From JAYWIG01 sp043789035 (GTDB taxonomy: Bacteria; Pseudomonadota; Gammaproteobacteria; Burkholderiales; Burkholderiaceae_E): a stretch of 7,451 nt of DNA. The stretch is from assembly GCA_043789035.1 (NCBI GenBank), contig JAYWIG010000305.1, positions 1-7,451 on the forward strand. The letters run 5' to 3'. The notes beneath the pieces were generated by a model that had not been told where the DNA came from, searched no databases, and saw only the letters and a list, made by a program, of their open reading frames with translations. Shown piece after piece: positions 5,053 through 7,451 of this stretch. The translations under genes were made by a program, and so were the position numbers. Each line of letters starts with the position of its first letter. Position 1 is the stretch's first letter.

Positions 5053-7047
5053 ATGAATTTCTCGTTCCTTCTCAGGAGAGGCATATCGCTCTCTGTTTTG
5101 TCGCTGGTATCCGCCGCATTGCTGAGTTCCTGTGGTGGCACCTCGAGTGATCCCGTGGTCGTAGCGGCCGAGCTCAAAGGCAATGATCTGGTGCTCTACA
5201 AAGGCCAGAATTATCCCGCGCTCAAGCAGGTGCTGACCGGATTGCAGGCCTACACCACGACGATCTCGGTGACCCAGGGCGAGAGCGCAAAGTTTCATAT
5301 CTCCGATACCTCTGGCAGCATCCTGAAGACGCGTAACGCGGCCGCAAGCGTGTACCGCATCGGTCTGAAGGAAGAACTTGTCAGTTCAGCCACTGTAGCC
5401 ACCAAAAAGCAGACCGTGCCAGCCAATGCCTGGAAAGCCTGCTGCAACTGGCCAGTCAGTTGGCAATTGCCGGTCGGCGCAAGCTGGAAGAGTGGTTTGT
5501 ATCGCGCTGATTTTGCCCTCGGCAGTTCCCTGTCCAGCGTGTATTTCGTAGTTAAGACTGCTATTCCAGGTTCGGTCTCCAAGACTGTCCTGCAAGTGCC
5601 TTTTCATACGGCCCAGGCCTATAACAACTGGGGCGACAAGAGTTTGTACGACTTCAACTCAAGCGCGTCCACAAAAAGTGACCGGGTGTCTATGTACCGT
5701 CCGAACATGGCCATGGATGGCGAGGTATATCGCTGGATCCTGCCCTTTATTCAATGGGCTGAGAAGTCTAATGTCGCCATGGAATATATTGCCAGCACGG
5801 ACATGGAGCAAAGCAGTTCACCTCTGTCGGCATACAAGCTCTTCATGACGGTCGGCCACGACGAATATTGGTCGGCTCGAATGCGAGCCAACTACGATGC
5901 TTTCCTCACAGGTGGCGGGAACGTTGCAATCTTTTCCGGTAACACCATGTGGTGGAAAACGGAAGGCACTACCGACAGCTTCGGGCGTGCTGCGGGCCTG
6001 ATGGTGGCCACTAAAGTACAGGGTTCCACTACCGGTAACTGGTACGAAAGCAATCCTGAAGGCAAGAGCATTGGCGCCAGCTTTCTTCGGGGCGGTTACG
6101 TCGATGAAGTCGCCAACCCGACGGCTGCCAGCATTGGCTACAAGGTCATCGATGCCAGTCATTGGGTGTTTGCCGGTACCGGTCTGGCCAACGGCGCCAG
6201 CTTCGGTCAAGAGCAACGCATCTTGCGGTATGAGGTGGACGGTGTCGATTTCAAGTACGACGCCAATAACATTCCCCGTCCTACAGGCGGCGACTCGGTC
6301 AATACCAATGCCAGCATTTTGGGCATGGTGGCCCTGAATGGCTGGACTGGTAACGCGACTGCTTTACGTCCTGCCACAGGCATTCAACTCAGCGGAGCCA
6401 CTGGTGCCTGGGCTACGATGACCTTGTCAAAACCAAATGGCTGGGTCTTCAATGGTGGAACCACCGACTGGGCACGTGGCCTGGCGCCATGTGTTTCTGC
6501 GGGTAATACGGCGCCAGTTTGCAAGATCACCAAGAACGTGATCGATACACTCGGTGGTGCGGCGGCAGTGCCAACACCGGCTCCTACGCCAACTCCGACT
6601 CCTACGCCAACACCAACACCGGCTACAGATCCTCAGATCGTCGGTGTGCAGGCCTATTCCGCAAGCAATACCCTTGGTGGATTGCGATATCTGTTTACGC
6701 TTGATGCGGGTCTGACAGGCGAGTGGACCAAGTTAGGAAATGCCTTCTTCGGAATGACTGCAGCACGCACCGGAACCGTGCCGGTGTATCGCTATTATTA
6801 TGTTCAGGCGGACGCCAACAAACGCTATATTCTGTCTACGGAAGCGGCCCTTGGCGGAGGCTGGTCGCTGGAAGGGGTGGCTTTCCACGCTTATCCGAGC
6901 GAACTGGCTGGCACCCTGGCGGTGTATGAGCATTACCGGACGCTATCCGATGGCTGGCATTTCACCTACGCTGCCTCCGCTATCCCGCCGACAGGCTGGT
7001 TGCTCAGCGGCTATGCGTTCTCAGTGCCGACGAGCAATCTCAAATAA
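5053..7047 (+). CDS. Lipoprotein with N,N-dimethylformamidase large-subunit-like domain, Pro-Thr linker and DUF5648-like C-terminal domain
   Basis: Intact 664-aa protein. Residues 1-27 form a lipoprotein signal (RR, hydrophobic core, LLSSC with acylated Cys27), so it should be membrane-anchored on the periplasmic or outer face. Residues about 70-500 resemble the N,N-dimethylformamidase beta-subunit family. They comprise a beta-rich part (VTQGESAKFHIS, YRIGL, WKSGLYRADF) and the conserved core AYNNWGDKSLYDF, VGHDEYWSARMRANYDAF and GGGNVAIFSGNTMWWK. As I recall, the DMFase iron is held by Tyr399, Tyr440 and Glu521. Here Tyr150, Tyr190 and Glu271 sit in matching motifs with spacing 40 and 81 (41 and 81 there), so a Tyr2Glu iron site is a reasonable inference. 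Residues 507-523 are a Pro-Thr linker. Residues about 530-660 contain aromatic-rich repeats (VPVYRYYY, WSLEGVAFHAYP, WHFTYA, WLLSGYAF) like DUF5648 surface modules. No small subunit or amine-oxidising gene is adjacent, and the substrate is unknown. SD weak (AGG 11 nt upstream). GC is clearly higher than in the left-hand genes: 37/60 at 5101-5160 and 6061-6120 against 25/60 at 1261-1320. Confidence 0.85.
   Translation: MNFSFLLRRGISLSVLSLVSAALLSSCGGTSSDPVVVAAELKGNDLVLYKGQNYPALKQVLTGLQAYTTTISVTQGESAKFHISDTSGSILKTRNAAASVYRIGLKEELVSSATVATKKQTVPANAWKACCNWPVSWQLPVGASWKSGLYRADFALGSSLSSVYFVVKTAIPGSVSKTVLQVPFHTAQAYNNWGDKSLYDFNSSASTKSDRVSMYRPNMAMDGEVYRWILPFIQWAEKSNVAMEYIASTDMEQSSSPLSAYKLFMTVGHDEYWSARMRANYDAFLTGGGNVAIFSGNTMWWKTEGTTDSFGRAAGLMVATKVQGSTTGNWYESNPEGKSIGASFLRGGYVDEVANPTAASIGYKVIDASHWVFAGTGLANGASFGQEQRILRYEVDGVDFKYDANNIPRPTGGDSVNTNASILGMVALNGWTGNATALRPATGIQLSGATGAWATMTLSKPNGWVFNGGTTDWARGLAPCVSAGNTAPVCKITKNVIDTLGGAAAVPTPAPTPTPTPTPTPTPATDPQIVGVQAYSASNTLGGLRYLFTLDAGLTGEWTKLGNAFFGMTAARTGTVPVYRYYYVQADANKRYILSTEAALGGGWSLEGVAFHAYPSELAGTLAVYEHYRTLSDGWHFTYAASAIPPTGWLLSGYAFSVPTSNLK
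6571..6621 (+). repeat. Pro-Thr codon repeat (linker coding)
   Basis: Seventeen codons alternate proline and threonine with a single Ala (PTPAPTPTPTPTPTPTP). At DNA level these are short degenerate six-base units such as CCTACG, CCAACA and CCGACT. They separate the DMFase-like domain from the C-terminal module. This is a flexible extended linker that may vary in length between strains by slippage. Confidence 0.9.
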
Positions 7048-7077
7048 CCGGGTCTAGGGGCTGATGCAAACCTGAAC

Positions 7078-7160
7078 CATGCATCGCTTTTTGAGCTAGA
7101 TCTATTGGCAGTAAGGTTAGTCAAGCACTTTTATGGGGCTCAATTGCGCTCATTCTTGGC
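7078..7160 (+). repeat. 83-bp direct repeat, copy B
   Basis: Second copy of 4486-4568 (78/83 identical, same orientation). It starts 30 nt after the lipoprotein stop and is preceded directly by GAAC (7074-7077). Its last base begins CTTG (7160-7163), which reads CAAG on the minus strand. To its right is the terminal region of an IS91-family element. With copy A it bounds a 2509-bp segment (4569-7077). Confidence 0.93.
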
Positions 7161-7235
7161 TTGAATTCATGCAACTCACAGCCATCATCGCAGCCGGTTT
7201 TGTTCGGCTGGTTCTTTGATCTGTTACTAGGGGCT
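7161..7235 (-). mobile_element. Terminal region (oriIS side) of an IS91-family element
   Basis: Lies between the transposase stop and repeat copy B. It contains a hairpin of CAGCCG (7191-7196) and CGGCTG (7205-7210) with an 8-nt loop, about 30 nt from the repeat edge. Read on the transposase strand, the region ends in ATGAATT followed by CAAG (7163-7160). IS91-family elements have a hairpin-containing oriIS downstream of the transposase and insert next to GAAC or CAAG, so this is consistent with the element's end. The exact border is not certain; a second CAAG four bases further on is also possible. Confidence 0.45.
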
Positions 7236-7451
7236 TTACAACGCCATTTGCCCACGCGCAGGTGCAATGGGCGGTGGTCTTGGTTCCAAGCCCAAGTGAT
7301 TCAGTATCTTCTCAATCGCATCGCGCTTCAGTATGGCCGCGATGACTCTTAAATCGGCTCCACAACGTCGGCAATGCGTGAGGTCTAAGTCGAATACTCG
7401 TTCCAGTCGCTCTTCCGCAAAACCTAGTACCCACAGCCAATGAGAAATATG
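7236..7451 (-). CDS. IS91-family transposase, C-terminal part (runs off window edge)
   Basis: Minus-strand frame open from the window edge to TAA at 7238-7236 (71 codons). It carries the C-terminal signature of IS91-type Y2 rolling-circle transposases: RLERVFDLDLTHCRRCGADL, then RVIAAILKRDAIEKILNHLG, LEPRPPP and a Pro/Arg-rich tail. Relatives read RVFDIDLxxCPxCGG, then MRVIAAI, and end HLGL and PRAPP. The catalytic HUH and double-Tyr region lies beyond 7451 and cannot be judged. One Cys pair (CRRC) is kept. The 3' end points towards repeat copy B and the lipoprotein island. Confidence 0.75.
   Translation of the reverse strand, partial: HISHWLWVLGFAEERLERVFDLDLTHCRRCGADLRVIAAILKRDAIEKILNHLGLEPRPPPIAPARGQMAL

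Noticed and set aside
4900..5298. 132-codon minus-strand frame crossing the lipoprotein start
   Set aside because: It covers the signal peptide and intergenic hairpins of a well-supported gene on the other strand and shows no family resemblance.
5818..6216. 132-codon minus-strand frame inside the DMFase-like domain
   Set aside because: Shadow of the conserved GHDEYW and GGNVAIFSGN region on the plus strand; no motif of its own.
6571..6621. Tandem repeats as a possible CRISPR-like array
   Set aside because: The units are six-base Pro-Thr codon pairs in frame within a protein linker, without spacers.
7161..7352. 63-codon plus-strand frame at the right edge
   Set aside because: It is antisense to the IS91-type transposase tail and the element's terminal hairpin, and has no recognisable product.

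Overview
The window looks like an accessory, decaying stretch of a Gram-negative proteobacterial chromosome. A betaproteobacterium of the Burkholderiales with moderate GC is my best guess (low confidence). It rests on the TyrB-type aminotransferase, a tRNA-Asn with encoded CCA, glutathione-dependent glyoxalase I and two Sec/lipobox proteins. Few genes here are both complete and intact: gloA and one large lipoprotein. The others are cut by the window edges, interrupted by stops, or reduced to fragments.

Left part (1-2399): the 3' part of an aromatic amino acid aminotransferase, then an exported M20 zinc carboxypeptidase of the CPG2 type. The peptidase keeps all its metal and catalytic residues but carries a single in-frame TGA, probably a former CGA Arg codon. 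Middle (2400-4135): a promoter and tRNA-Asn(GUU), followed after only 5 nt by a patatin-like lipoprotein pseudogene with three stops and two deletion/frameshift junctions. The acceptor end of the tRNA supplies the only Shine-Dalgarno sequence for that reading frame. A complete gloA converges on the pseudogene from the other strand.

Right part (4136-7451): a mosaic. A dienelactone-hydrolase-like gene has lost its N-terminal half at one copy of an 83-bp sequence (4486-4568). The second copy (7078-7160, same orientation, 78/83 identical) lies 2.5 kb away. Between the copies are the C-terminal scrap of a phosphoesterase/acid phosphatase-like gene, an almost complete DUF1653 gene without a start codon, and one intact GC-richer gene (5053-7047). 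That gene encodes a 664-residue lipoprotein with an N,N-dimethylformamidase large-subunit-like domain, a Pro-Thr linker and a C-terminal domain resembling DUF5648. Immediately beyond the second repeat is the 3' end of an IS91-family (rolling-circle) transposase with a hairpin in its terminal region and a CAAG tetranucleotide at its border.

The genes do not form one pathway. The most interesting element is the repeat-bounded, compositionally distinct island carrying the DMFase-like surface lipoprotein next to an IS91-type end. The next are the single TGA in an otherwise perfect peptidase and the tRNA that doubles as a ribosome binding site.
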